Part shown: one piece after another, positions 16,848 through 26,685 of the stretch | Layout: the number at the start of each line of letters is the position of its first letter | Numbering within the stretch: position 1 is the stretch's first letter | Source of the DNA: Saprospiraceae bacterium | Lineage (GTDB): Bacteria > Bacteroidota > Bacteroidia > Chitinophagales > Saprospiraceae | Assembly (NCBI GenBank): GCA_016709995.1 | Contig: JADJLQ010000002.1 | Location: 248,001-312,000 of the forward strand | Length of the DNA: 64,000 nt | Reading direction: 5' to 3' | The notes under the pieces: model-generated | Told to the model about the DNA's origin: nothing | Database searches by the model: none | Seen by the model: the letters and a program-made list of their open reading frames with translations, nothing else | Program-made: the position numbers and the translations under genes

Positions 16848-18311
16848 TTGTCAGTATTTAAAAAATTAGCCGGCGAAACCGCCTTGTATGGTGTCAGCAG
16901 TATCCTCGCCAGGATGGTCAATTTTATTTTGGTCCCCATCCATACAGAGGTGTTCAAAAACCGTGGTGACTATGGGGTGGTGGGACAATTGTACGCATGG
17001 ATCGCACTGGGTGTGGTCCTGTATACCTTTAGGATGGAGGCCTCTTATTTCAGGTATACCAGCAATGATGACAAGAGTAGCTCCTATGCCAACGCCAAAG
17101 TCTTTACTTTAATCACGGCGATTGCTTTTTCTATTGTGGTGCTCCTTTTCAGTGATCAGATCGCCGGCTGGTTGGATATTGAGGGTTATGGACACCTGGT
17201 GAAATATGCCGCAGGGATCGTCGCCCTCGATGCCATCTGCGAATTGCCTTTTGCACGGCTGCGCCTTCAAAAAAGACCGATCAAATTCGTTTTGATCAAA
17301 TTTGTCAATATTGTCATCAATCTCCTGCTCAATGTTTATTTTTTACTTTGGCGACCGAGACATGGTATTGCTGATGCACAGGATTTGTTGGTCTATGTGT
17401 TTGTCGCTAACCTTTTTGCCAGCCTGGTCACCTTAATCCTCTTGTCAAAAGAGTATTTGTTCGAAGGCTTTAGTTTTAATCAAGCAGAACTCAAGAAGAT
17501 ATTGTCCTATGCCTGGCCTCTTCTTATTGTTGCTTTGTCGGCTGTGATCAATGATGCGATGACCAGGCAGTTTCTTGGCTGGTTGTCCCCCGGCACCCTG
17601 GTCGACAGGCAAAACGCTATGGGGGAGTATAATGCCTGTATCAAGTTTGCAGTGTTTATTTCTTTATTCGTACAGGCATTCAGATATGCCGCAGAACCAT
17701 TTTTTTTCAAACATATGCATGCAGCTGATGCCAAAAAAGATTATAGTCAAATCACTACTTATTTTACCCAGTTCATGATGATTGGGTTCGTAGGTGTCTT
17801 GTTATATCTTGATTTTTTCAAACAGTATATTGTACGTACACCGGCTTATTTACAAGCCATCGGAGTCGTGCCCATCGTATTAATGGCCAATGTATTCCTC
17901 GGCATCTATTATAATGTATCCAATTGGTACAGACTCACCGATCGCACCAGATACGGTATGTACTCGGCGGTGATCGGTGTAGCATTGACGATTGTATTCA
18001 ACCTGATACTGGTACCGAAATACTCTTATATAGGTACGGCCTGGGCTATGCTGATCTGCTACGCAGGTATGACCATCGTCACGTATGCGTGGGGGCAGCG
18101 GTTTTATCCAATCCCCTATGAATTGGGTAAAATAGTGTCGGTGATGATCGTTGGAGTATCAGTTTATTTGATAGTCTCCGGCATGGATCGTTGGCTGGAG
18201 CCTGGCCTGGTGGCGAAGTTTGCGATTCACACACTTTGGATGTTGGGGTTTGTGGTTTTATTTAATTGGCCTTTGGTGAAAACGGTGTTAGCTCGGCAAA
18301 ACCAAACATAA
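16848..18311 (+). CDS. polysaccharide flippase (Wzx/oligosaccharide exporter type)
   Basis: 487 aa with about 12-14 hydrophobic helices, starting MSVFKKLAGETALYGVSSILARMVNFILVPI, the typical first helix of the PF01943/PF13440 polysaccharide biosynthesis family. It is in the inner membrane and would flip lipid-linked oligosaccharides. The start is TTG; a near-consensus -7 box (TACCTTTA at 16808-16815) lies 33 bases before it. No glycosyltransferases are adjacent, so its glycan is unknown. It stands alone. Confidence 0.85.
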   Translation: MSVFKKLAGETALYGVSSILARMVNFILVPIHTEVFKNRGDYGVVGQLYAWIALGVVLYTFRMEASYFRYTSNDDKSSSYANAKVFTLITAIAFSIVVLLFSDQIAGWLDIEGYGHLVKYAAGIVALDAICELPFARLRLQKRPIKFVLIKFVNIVINLLLNVYFLLWRPRHGIADAQDLLVYVFVANLFASLVTLILLSKEYLFEGFSFNQAELKKILSYAWPLLIVALSAVINDAMTRQFLGWLSPGTLVDRQNAMGEYNACIKFAVFISLFVQAFRYAAEPFFFKHMHAADAKKDYSQITTYFTQFMMIGFVGVLLYLDFFKQYIVRTPAYLQAIGVVPIVLMANVFLGIYYNVSNWYRLTDRTRYGMYSAVIGVALTIVFNLILVPKYSYIGTAWAMLICYAGMTIVTYAWGQRFYPIPYELGKIVSVMIVGVSVYLIVSGMDRWLEPGLVAKFAIHTLWMLGFVVLFNWPLVKTVLARQNQT

Positions 18312-18571
18312 AAGCCTGTTAACACACAATATGTTGTTTATCAAATTAATTATATAATTTTATTTTTTGATAGCTTGCCAACTTACAGTGCTGACTACGT
18401 GCATACGCGTTGGAATGCCATCACACCCAGATTATTTGAAAAAGAAAGTATGATGGGTGGCGATGACTTCTTTCATTAATTGCTGATTGAAAATCTGCAA
18501 ATACAATTAGCTATTTCACTGCGACTAAAATTTTTATCTACTACTGCCACGCAGCCAGATACAAGACTAGT

Positions 18572-19996
18572 TCATTCTCTAAATAAGTCCTCCAAAGTCA
18601 CCTCACTTTGTACTAACTCTTTGTAATATTCATTATCAACCGTGCCGAATGTGGAGATCATCGTCAGGAAAATATTTTTCTTTTTAACAGTGGTTTCCAG
18701 GCTGCTCAATTTGTTCCTGAGATTTTTAGCGTACGCTTTATCAATAACAAATTCGGTTTTGGAAAATTTTATTTCACATGCATTGATCACACCGTCAGAC
18801 CGATCGATGATCATGTCGATTTGGGCGCCTTCATCTATGGACTGGCTCTGCCAACATGAAATGGCTGATTGGATGACCGATAGTCCCAATGCATTTTTGA
18901 TTTGAGGTATATGGGCAAAACACAGTCGCTCAAACGCCAGACCTGACCAACTTTGCCAGGATGAACCGGTAACTATTTTGGACCATTCATTTTTCATTCT
19001 TTTGTTGCCACGGGCCATGAACTTAAAATAAAACAAGCTGAAGAAATCATTCAGTTTGTACAAGGCTTTATTTTTGTTTTTGCCAAAAGGAATCATGGTT
19101 CTTATGAAACCCGATTTTTCCAATTCGTCCAAAATCTTAGTCATCGTTCCACCTGTGCGCAATTTCGTTTTTAGGATAATCTGATCACGCAACAACCCTT
19201 GTTTATGACCCGCCAATAGAGCCACTACGGTTCTGTGATGTTCGCTATCAGCAAATAAGGATTCATAAAGGTTTTCGTACTCTGCATATAATACTCCCTG
19301 TTCAGTAAAACAGGCTCTGTCTATAAATTGAGTCACACTTTCTCCTTTTCTGATTGCATCAAGATAATAGGGTATACCTCCTGTAGTCATATAAAGTTGA
19401 GCGATGTCATATTGACTCCATCGGATTCCTTTTATTATGAGAAACTTTTCCGTCTCGGCTAATGTAAATGGCGCTAAGTGGATTTTTTCTGAAACCCTGT
19501 TGTGCAGTCCACCTTTGTTATTCATGATTTTTTTTATCATCCAGGACGCAGCAGAGCCACAAATAATGACCATCACATCGTTTCTCCGGCTACAGTATTC
19601 GTTCCAAAAATTTTCGAAAGCCATTAAAAACTTAGACCTCGGTGTATCAAACCAGGGCAATTCATCGATGAAAATTATCTTTTTTGATCCATCTTTGAAC
19701 TGGTCAAGATATAAAGCCAACAGTGAAAAGGCTGACATCCAGGTAGCAGGTGGGGTCAAAGAAGCTGGTACAAAACCTGCTCGCGCTATGGCCTGTGAAA
19801 AATGGGCTAATTGATCTGACATATTGCCACGATACAAACCAGATACTTCGAACCTTATTTTATGGTCAAAATATTTTCTAACTAAAAAGGTCTTGCCGAT
19901 TCTCCTTCTGCCATAGATGGCCACGAGCCTGGATTGTGTAGATTGATAACAATGTTTTAGAATAAGCTGCTCTTCTTTTCTGCCTATAAGATCCAT
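18572..19996 (-). CDS. AAA ATPase with DUF234-type nuclease-like C-terminus
   Basis: 474 aa. The N-terminus is an ATPase_2/AAA domain: LIGRKEEQLIL, Walker A GRRRIGKT, Walker B KIIFIDELPW, sensor CGSAASWM. The C-terminal DUF234 half ends with IDEGAQIDMIIDRSDGVINACEIKFSKTEF, a PD-(D/E)xK-like pattern (D ... E-x-K). Such proteins are widespread, mobile and of unsettled function. The promoter carries a tandem pair of 46-base near-repeats (20010-20108). The 260 bases between the flippase and this gene hold only a possible decayed ORF end (about 18389-18478). Confidence 0.85.
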   Translation of the reverse strand: MDLIGRKEEQLILKHCYQSTQSRLVAIYGRRRIGKTFLVRKYFDHKIRFEVSGLYRGNMSDQLAHFSQAIARAGFVPASLTPPATWMSAFSLLALYLDQFKDGSKKIIFIDELPWFDTPRSKFLMAFENFWNEYCSRRNDVMVIICGSAASWMIKKIMNNKGGLHNRVSEKIHLAPFTLAETEKFLIIKGIRWSQYDIAQLYMTTGGIPYYLDAIRKGESVTQFIDRACFTEQGVLYAEYENLYESLFADSEHHRTVVALLAGHKQGLLRDQIILKTKLRTGGTMTKILDELEKSGFIRTMIPFGKNKNKALYKLNDFFSLFYFKFMARGNKRMKNEWSKIVTGSSWQSWSGLAFERLCFAHIPQIKNALGLSVIQSAISCWQSQSIDEGAQIDMIIDRSDGVINACEIKFSKTEFVIDKAYAKNLRNKLSSLETTVKKKNIFLTMISTFGTVDNEYYKELVQSEVTLEDLFRE

Positions 19997-20009
19997 CTAG
20001 TGTAATTTT

Positions 20010-20108
20010 ATAATCAGCCAAAGTACCTGTTTTTTATCGATTTTGGCTGGATATAATTATTTATAATCAGCCAAAACATCTGTTTTTTGTCAATTTTGGC
20101 TGGATATA
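20010..20108 (-). promoter_or_regulatory. paired 46-bp repeats over the ATPase promoter
   Basis: Two copies (20010-20055 and 20063-20108, period 53) each begin ATAATCAGCCAAA and end TTTTGGCTGGATATA on the plus strand. In copy 2 the arms CAGCCAAAA/TTTTGGCTG are perfect inverted repeats. A -7-like TACTTTG on the minus strand (20025-20019) lies inside copy 1, 22 bases before the ATPase start. Best read as a double operator with an autoregulatory role. Confidence 0.6.
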
Positions 20109-20205
20109 GTTCCTTCATTCAGGTCTAAAATCTCCGAGACCGATAAAATATTTAAAAACAATCACCTCTATCTATGAGCTACCCGGTCATATTTTCATAC
20201 TTTCC

Positions 20206-23091
20206 ATGATGATTTTGAAAAGAGCTCTGGCTGTATATATTGTCTGCTGTATCCCCTTTTTGATGGCTGCACAACTCCATTGGCCACCCATCGATCATAC
20301 TACCCGACCCTGGACCCGCTGGTGGTGGCAAGGCAGCGCTGTCAACGAAAAAGACCTTACCCGTTGTATGGAGTTATACCAACAGGCTGGATTAGGAGGA
20401 GTCGAGATCACACCGATCTACGGCGTAGCAGGATTTGAAAATCAATTCATCGATTACCTGTCTCCACGGTGGATGGAGGTTTTTGCGCATACTTTAAAAG
20501 AGGGCAAACGATTGGATCTGGGTATCGATATGGCGACAGGCACCGGTTGGCCTTTCGGCGGTGGACCGGGTATCACGGAGATAGAAGCCTGCAAAAACTT
20601 TGAATTCAAGCGATATACCCTTTCCGTCGGTCAGCGTCTGAGTGACACTATCCGCTTTATCCAGGAGCCTTTGGTGCGAGCAGTAGGCAATCAGATCTAT
20701 GAAACACAAGGAATCTACAAGACCGAACCAACAAAAGGAACTATGCAGGATCCTGCACTTTTGCCCGGTGCACGAATCAAAATAGAAGATCTGGTCCAGC
20801 CCATCAGTGCCAATAAAAATCTTCAAACCCTGGCCCTCGATCAGGTAAAATTTAAAAAACGCCTACCGCTCCATACCTTGATGGCATACTCAGAGGATGG
20901 ACAATCCATTGAACTGACCGATAAAGTTTCCACCGACGGAGTCTTAGACTGGACTGCTCCGCAAGGCCATTGGAACCTCTATGCTATCTTCATGGGGTGG
21001 CATGGCAAAATGGTAGAACGGGCAGCACCCGGTGGCGAAGGCGAAGTGATCGATCATTTTTCGACTGCCCATTTAAATAAATATCTGAGTCGTTTTGATC
21101 AGGCATTCGGTTCTATGGACCTCTCCGGACTCAGAGCTTTTTTTAATGACTCCTACGAAGTAGATGATGCCCGGGGACAAAGCAACTGGACAGAGGATTT
21201 TTTTGATGAATTTAGTAGCAGACGAGGATATGATTTAAAAAACCATTTGCTGGCTCTATTGGGTGGTGGTAATGATGAATATTCGTTGGGTATATTGTAT
21301 GACTACAGGCAGACTATCGATGACTTACTGTTGGATCATTTTACTATTCCCTGGAAAAACTGGGCACATAACAAAAATAAAATCGTACGCAACCAATCAC
21401 ATGGTGCTCCGGCCAATATCCTTGACTTGTATTCGGCCATTGATATTCCAGAAACCGAAGGCACCGAACTCCTGCGGTATAAATTTGCCAGTTCGGCGGC
21501 CCATATTACCGGAAAAAATGTAGTATCTGCCGAAGCAGCCACCTGGCTCGATGAACATTTTGTGTCTACCCTGGCTGATGTAAAAGCATCGGTAGACAAT
21601 TACTTCCTTGGTGGTGTCAATCATATTGTATATCATGGTACTGCATATTCACCCAAGGATGATCCCTGGCCGGGATGGTTGTTTTATGCCTCCGTGCATT
21701 TACAGCCGACCAATCCGCAATGGCATGACTTTAAAACCTTAAACGACTATATCACCCGATGTCAGAGTTTTTTGCAGCAGGGCAAGTCGGACAATCATGT
21801 TCTCTTATATTTTCCCTTTGCTGATCGCAATTATGAGCCAGGTAAAGAATTATTGCATCATTATGATGGGATGCAGGGCTATGATAGTACTGTATTTAAA
21901 AAATCTGCAGCGCTGATGACCTCCAAAGGTTATAGTTGGGACCTGGTCAGTGACCACCAGATTATGGATATCACCTTCGCTGATGGTGCACTACACTCCC
22001 CCGGAGGGGAATATCAGTCTTTGGTGATCAGTGGAGTAGCACGAATGCCGTTAAATACTTTGCTCCAACTCGATCGTCTGATACGGCAAGGGGCAAGCAT
22101 CATCCTGCACCAGTCTTCGCTGCATGGTTGCGGCTATATGGATAATACGACCAACTATGGACAGTACAAGTCAATCGTCAGTGATTGGGATCGAATCAGG
22201 TATAAAAATTTATTAAAAGGGGACGATCTGATCAAACTATTAGCTAAAGAAAATATACATCATGAAGAGGGATTATATGCCATGGGACTGGAGTGTGTCC
22301 GTAGGGTCATCGGCGCAGATCATTATTATTTCATTAAAAACAGCTCTACTAAAAAAGTCGAAGAATGGGTGCCATTGAACACTAAAGCTGCTTCAGCGAT
22401 TCTCTACGATCCCATGACATTGACCGCTGGAATAGCCAAACTGCAAGAAGAATCTCACGGCATCAAAGTCAGGATATCACTTGCTCCCGGATCTACGATC
22501 ATCCTATCGACCAGTGATCAGGCGGTTTCCGGTGACTTCTATCCTGAGTATGTATCAAATGCTGAAAAAATATCGATGAAAGGAAAGTGGACCATTGATT
22601 TTATATCTGGTGGACCGTCAATGCCACAAACGATCAAAACCAAATCTCTCCGTGATTGGTCACAACTACTGACCGGAGATGACCGATATTTTTCAGGCAC
22701 CGTGTCTTATAACCTGGTGTGTAACCCCCCGGTAAAAAAATCCCTATATTATCTTTTAGATCTGGGTGAAGTCCGAGGTACAGTATCCGTCATACTCAAT
22801 GACTTGCCAGTGGCTAACTGCCTGGGTCCTGAATACAAAGCCATCATACCGGCATCCGCTTTCCACAAAAGAAAAAATAAACTCGAGATCATTGTCTCCA
22901 GTACAATGGCCAATCGCATCATCTATATGGAACAGCATGATCAACCCTGGAAAAAGTTTTACAATGTCAATATGCCTGCGAGGTTAAGGGCAAACAGGGG
23001 AGCGGATGGATTATTTACTGCGAAAAATTGGGAATTGGGGAAATGGGGAATGATGGGTCCGGTGAGCTGGAGTGGGGTTGAGGTGAAGTGA
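20206..23091 (+). CDS. GH106-like glycoside hydrolase (alpha-L-rhamnosidase type)
   Basis: 961 aa with a signal peptide (YIVCCIPFLMAAQ). The N-terminal signature RPWTRWWWQGSAVNEKDLTRCMELYQQAGLGGVEITPIYG, followed by GIDMATGTGWPFGG, is that of the GH106/PF17132 family. A C-terminal beta-sandwich region (YLLDLGEVRGTVSVILNDLPV...RKNKLEIIVSSTMANRIIYM) resembles a galactose-binding-like domain. It would act in the periplasm on rhamnose-containing plant or algal glycans; the exact linkage is not predictable. It stands alone, without SusCD neighbours. Confidence 0.82.
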   Translation: MMILKRALAVYIVCCIPFLMAAQLHWPPIDHTTRPWTRWWWQGSAVNEKDLTRCMELYQQAGLGGVEITPIYGVAGFENQFIDYLSPRWMEVFAHTLKEGKRLDLGIDMATGTGWPFGGGPGITEIEACKNFEFKRYTLSVGQRLSDTIRFIQEPLVRAVGNQIYETQGIYKTEPTKGTMQDPALLPGARIKIEDLVQPISANKNLQTLALDQVKFKKRLPLHTLMAYSEDGQSIELTDKVSTDGVLDWTAPQGHWNLYAIFMGWHGKMVERAAPGGEGEVIDHFSTAHLNKYLSRFDQAFGSMDLSGLRAFFNDSYEVDDARGQSNWTEDFFDEFSSRRGYDLKNHLLALLGGGNDEYSLGILYDYRQTIDDLLLDHFTIPWKNWAHNKNKIVRNQSHGAPANILDLYSAIDIPETEGTELLRYKFASSAAHITGKNVVSAEAATWLDEHFVSTLADVKASVDNYFLGGVNHIVYHGTAYSPKDDPWPGWLFYASVHLQPTNPQWHDFKTLNDYITRCQSFLQQGKSDNHVLLYFPFADRNYEPGKELLHHYDGMQGYDSTVFKKSAALMTSKGYSWDLVSDHQIMDITFADGALHSPGGEYQSLVISGVARMPLNTLLQLDRLIRQGASIILHQSSLHGCGYMDNTTNYGQYKSIVSDWDRIRYKNLLKGDDLIKLLAKENIHHEEGLYAMGLECVRRVIGADHYYFIKNSSTKKVEEWVPLNTKAASAILYDPMTLTAGIAKLQEESHGIKVRISLAPGSTIILSTSDQAVSGDFYPEYVSNAEKISMKGKWTIDFISGGPSMPQTIKTKSLRDWSQLLTGDDRYFSGTVSYNLVCNPPVKKSLYYLLDLGEVRGTVSVILNDLPVANCLGPEYKAIIPASAFHKRKNKLEIIVSSTMANRIIYMEQHDQPWKKFYNVNMPARLRANRGADGLFTAKNWELGKWGMMGPVSWSGVEVK

Positions 23092-23117
23092 ATGAAATGC
23101 CAGTTATCTGATGGTAG

Positions 23118-23488
23118 TGTTCATAAAGTGTGTCAGCATTTATGAATCGAGATCCAAAATAATGATATAATTCAAGTCGAATAACGTTCCAGGAAAAATG
23201 GTTCCCTTCCATTTTGTTTGAGCTTTAATAGTAGCTAAGTAAATCTGTTTCATATGGGTCTTAGGTCTTTTTCGGCATGTATCTCATGCTATTAGGCATT
23301 TGATGTAGCGGCCAAATTTTAAGCAAAGTCGTAAATATACCTTCCCACCGACCATAGGTTTGCCTGATTTTAAAGCTTCTGAAGCTTGCTTAGCAAAAGC
23401 TTCAAAATCAAATTTGTTCTTTCTATTTTCCATTTGTCAAATTTTTTATTTTGTTTACCTAGTTTGACACACTTCATTGAACAGTCTC
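23118..23488 (-). mobile_element. internally deleted IS256-like element
   Basis: Imperfect terminal inverted repeats are visible: TGTTCATAAAGTGTGTCAGC at 23118 and, on the other strand, TGTTCAATGAAGTGTGTCAA ending near 23483 (extending to GAGAC at 23488). Between them on the minus strand are a start (23284-23433) and an end of an IS256-type transposase. The end, around 23141-23215, reads WNVIRLELYHYFGSRF, like the family's C-terminal WN-x-L-x-QL-x-IYFEGR block. The middle kilobase is missing. No clear target duplication is seen. This fills the gap between the hydrolase and the CHAT gene. Confidence 0.65.
23284..23433 (-). pseudogene. IS256-family transposase N-terminal remnant
   Basis: 49 codons starting MENRKNKFDFEAFAKQASEA and continuing LKSGKPMVGGKVY, which is the conserved N-terminus of Bacteroidota IS256 transposases (normally about 400 aa). 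It diverges after residue 33 and stops. No catalytic DDE residues remain, so it cannot transpose. Confidence 0.65.
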
Positions 23489-23647
23489 AGTCTCCGAATA
23501 TTTATTGTATGATTTATGGGATACTGTTAGTTATGTACGGAATCCTACTTAATATCCGATAAATCATACCACCAATCCATTTTCCTCTCACAACTATATA
23601 TCCCCAAAAACTCTCCTTATCTTCCTATCCCCTAAAAACACTTCTAT

Positions 23648-26600
23648 ATGTACACAAAGCTCCTTTTGTCCCTAATAGCTAGTGCAACCATAACCTTCCT
23701 TTTCAGCACCTGCACCTCTAACACACTTATACCCGCCAAGAAAGAAACAAAAACTCCCACCTTCGAAACCGACTTCTCACGCGCGTACGAGCTCCTCATC
23801 AAAACCGCTGACAATTTTATTAAAAAAGAATCCATAGACTCAGGCAAGCTGGCCCTACCAATCATCGAAAAGCTGGCCGCTCAGACTGATGACTCATTAG
23901 TATGGGCTACCTATGCAGAGATATTATTTGAGGTGGGATATGCCTATCAAATGAATGATATGTATGATAGTTGTTATCCTTACCTGAAAAAATCACTGCA
24001 TGTCTGCCTGGAGCATTTCGGAGAGGATTATTTATTGACTACGATGTGTCTTAATAAGCTTTCTTTTTATTATTATTTTATAGGAGATTTAGCTAAAGAA
24101 AGAGAATATCTGTTTCGCTCTTTTAGAATACGGAGGAAGATATGTGACAGTGTAGATATTTATTTGGCTTATGGGTATGGAAATATGGGGGCTTATTATT
24201 ATGCAATTGGAGATATTGCCAAAGGGAGTTTGTTTAGGCAAAAGGCGAGAAATATTATCAGCTATCAATATCAGATGTATAATCAGACCCAGAACCCATT
24301 GACAAATGATAGTATGAAGCGTGTAACCCATTATATTAATCGTTTTCCAAAATGGAAGAATACTTTCTTGACCAATATTCCAAGAGCACATGCCTGGAAT
24401 GTACTAGATGCCTCTTGGCACTATTTAGATAGGGATAATTTTGTGGCGTATTTAAATAAGGTAGAGGAATACAAACAAGTTATTAAAAAGGACTCCGTAG
24501 CTAGAATTTATACGAAACTATCATACTTTGGAAATCAATCTGAATATTTTAGAAGAAAGGGCAACAGCCAACAGTCATCCGCATATCTTGATAGTATTAA
24601 TCAGCATCTTGATTTAGTAACAGGAAAAAAATATTCTCAAGAAGCAATTAAAACTAAGATTTATACCTTGATAAGAAGGGGCAATTTGGAGGCTGCAAAG
24701 AATGTTTTAGATTCCTGGCAAATTAGCCAAAATGAAGATAAGCGGTTTTTATTAGCTAAGTACTTCTTATTAAGTGCTGAACTAGACGGTCAAACTAATT
24801 CCGAGAAAGCTATCTCCTTTTGTGACTCATCGTATCAACTAATACTTTCCGAAGAAAACTATAAAAAATTATTGACCAGAAATCTTAGTTGGGATAATCT
24901 AAAACCAAACGAAGCCCAGCAGATATTATACTTTCTCAAGGTTGAAATAATGGCCAAGATGCAATGGACTCAGAAGCAAACCATCAGCTATGCAGATAAA
25001 CTACTCAATCTGTTCGATTTTTACCACAAAGGGTCCATCTTCCTACAGGAGAGAAATTTTACAACAGAATCCAAAATACTCAGTGATGAAACAGATTACC
25101 CCATCTATGAAAAGGCCATCAGATTAGCCAATTCACTATATGAAAAAACCCGAAACCAAGACTATTTTATGAAAATGATGCAATGGTCAGACGGCATCAA
25201 AGCAATATCTCTTAAAAAATCAATCCTTAACACTAAAATCCTAAATGATCGAAATGAACTTGAAAATGTCTCCAGTGTGATGGAACTTGAAAGTATGATC
25301 GAAAGAATAAAAATAAGAATCAAAGACGAAAAAAGAGACTCTGCTGTTCGTAAAGATGAAATTATTAAAAACCTGGATAATTCATTAGTAGAATACACTG
25401 CCCAATTGGAAGAATTACGGGAAAAGTTCACCCAGACACTCCAGGTCGCCTATAATCCCAATGATCGTATCGATTATCCGATGGAAAAAATCAAAACACT
25501 GTTAAAGCGAAAAAAAGCATGTCTGATAGATTATTTCGTAGGAGATGAATTTATCAATGCCTCAGTCATTGCCCCGGACACCTTTGTTTCCAGATGTATT
25601 CCTTACGGTCCTGAGCAAAAGAAATTATTGAGTGATTTTGTGGAAAACATAAGAAAACCAGGGGGCTCCTCATTGACGCAAACCCCTGATAAAGAAGGGT
25701 ATCAGATGCTCTTAAGCCCGTTTAAAGATGTAATAGCCGGTAAGTCACTGATCATTATACCGGATGGAATATTGTATAGATTTCCCTTTGAATTATTAAG
25801 AGATGATCAGGGCAGGCTTATTGATCACCATAGCATTCAATATGAATATTCAGCACAAATGTTAATAAAAGAGGCGTTTTCGACAGCTGATTTTTCTTAT
25901 ACCGGTTTCGCTCCGGAGTATGCGAGTAACGACAAGGTCAATGTCACGGGCGAAGAAGCAGTTATGCTGGAAGAAATATATAATAGTGCCAGGGCAATGT
26001 TGGGTCCATTAAAATTTAATATTCCTGAAGTCATCGAAAGTGCTCAATTATTTAATGGTCGCTCTTTTATAGGCACTAAGGTTGACAAACAAACATTTTT
26101 GAATAACAGCAAAGACTCCCGGATCCTGCACCTGGCGATGCATGCCATCACAGATGACCAAAATCCTGATTATTCTCAATTATTTTTTAAACATGATTCT
26201 ACCCAACAACCTCTCTATGCCTACGAACTCAATGAACAGCAACTCAAATCCGAACTTGCGATTCTCAGCGCTTGTAATACCGGAGTAGGGCTCTATCGTC
26301 GGGGTGATGGAGTGCAGTCCCTGGCCAGGGCCTTTAAAGCAGCAGGGTGTAAAAACATAGTGATGAGCCTATGGCCCGCCAATGATGCCAGCACGAAAGA
26401 TATCGTCGTAGGGTTTTTGAAAAAGTTAAAAGCAGGTATGGGGAAAGCGGATGCCTTGAGACAATCCAAGCTGGATTATCTGCAAACTGCACCTCCTGAA
26501 TTAAAACATCCCTATTATTGGGCCGGATTAGTATTGATAGGGGATAATGAAGCTATGGATTTTGGTAATAAGTTTTTAACCAAAGGAATCTTAATAACGA

Positions 26601-26665
26601 TCCTTTTGCTGTCTATCATCATAATTAGCATAGTTATGATCAGAAGAAAAGGCCATTTTGGCTAA
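23648..26665 (+). CDS. CHAT-domain caspase-like protease with TPR region
   Basis: 1005 aa. A lipoprotein-like signal ends at Cys22 (FLFSTC). Residues about 40-600 are helical, TPR-like repeats. The C-terminal CHAT domain has the catalytic pair: His832 in RILHLAMHA and Cys876 in LAILSACNTG, followed by RRGDGVQSLARAFKAAGCKNIVMSLWPAND. A single membrane helix near residues 975-995 (ILITILLLSIIIISIVMI) is followed by RRKG, placing the tail in the cytoplasm and the protease domain in the periplasm. It converges on an anti-sigma/sigma pair with only 20 bases between stops. It is complete and probably active. The substrate is unknown. Confidence 0.87.
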   Translation: MYTKLLLSLIASATITFLFSTCTSNTLIPAKKETKTPTFETDFSRAYELLIKTADNFIKKESIDSGKLALPIIEKLAAQTDDSLVWATYAEILFEVGYAYQMNDMYDSCYPYLKKSLHVCLEHFGEDYLLTTMCLNKLSFYYYFIGDLAKEREYLFRSFRIRRKICDSVDIYLAYGYGNMGAYYYAIGDIAKGSLFRQKARNIISYQYQMYNQTQNPLTNDSMKRVTHYINRFPKWKNTFLTNIPRAHAWNVLDASWHYLDRDNFVAYLNKVEEYKQVIKKDSVARIYTKLSYFGNQSEYFRRKGNSQQSSAYLDSINQHLDLVTGKKYSQEAIKTKIYTLIRRGNLEAAKNVLDSWQISQNEDKRFLLAKYFLLSAELDGQTNSEKAISFCDSSYQLILSEENYKKLLTRNLSWDNLKPNEAQQILYFLKVEIMAKMQWTQKQTISYADKLLNLFDFYHKGSIFLQERNFTTESKILSDETDYPIYEKAIRLANSLYEKTRNQDYFMKMMQWSDGIKAISLKKSILNTKILNDRNELENVSSVMELESMIERIKIRIKDEKRDSAVRKDEIIKNLDNSLVEYTAQLEELREKFTQTLQVAYNPNDRIDYPMEKIKTLLKRKKACLIDYFVGDEFINASVIAPDTFVSRCIPYGPEQKKLLSDFVENIRKPGGSSLTQTPDKEGYQMLLSPFKDVIAGKSLIIIPDGILYRFPFELLRDDQGRLIDHHSIQYEYSAQMLIKEAFSTADFSYTGFAPEYASNDKVNVTGEEAVMLEEIYNSARAMLGPLKFNIPEVIESAQLFNGRSFIGTKVDKQTFLNNSKDSRILHLAMHAITDDQNPDYSQLFFKHDSTQQPLYAYELNEQQLKSELAILSACNTGVGLYRRGDGVQSLARAFKAAGCKNIVMSLWPANDASTKDIVVGFLKKLKAGMGKADALRQSKLDYLQTAPPELKHPYYWAGLVLIGDNEAMDFGNKFLTKGILITILLLSIIIISIVMIRRKGHFG

Positions 26666-26685
26666 TAATAATAATAAACAGGGCA

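Noticed and set aside
18312..18571. Short open frame ending NAITPRLFEKESMMGGDDFF in the gap after the flippase
   Set aside because: No start codon and no recognised family; noted only as possible debris.
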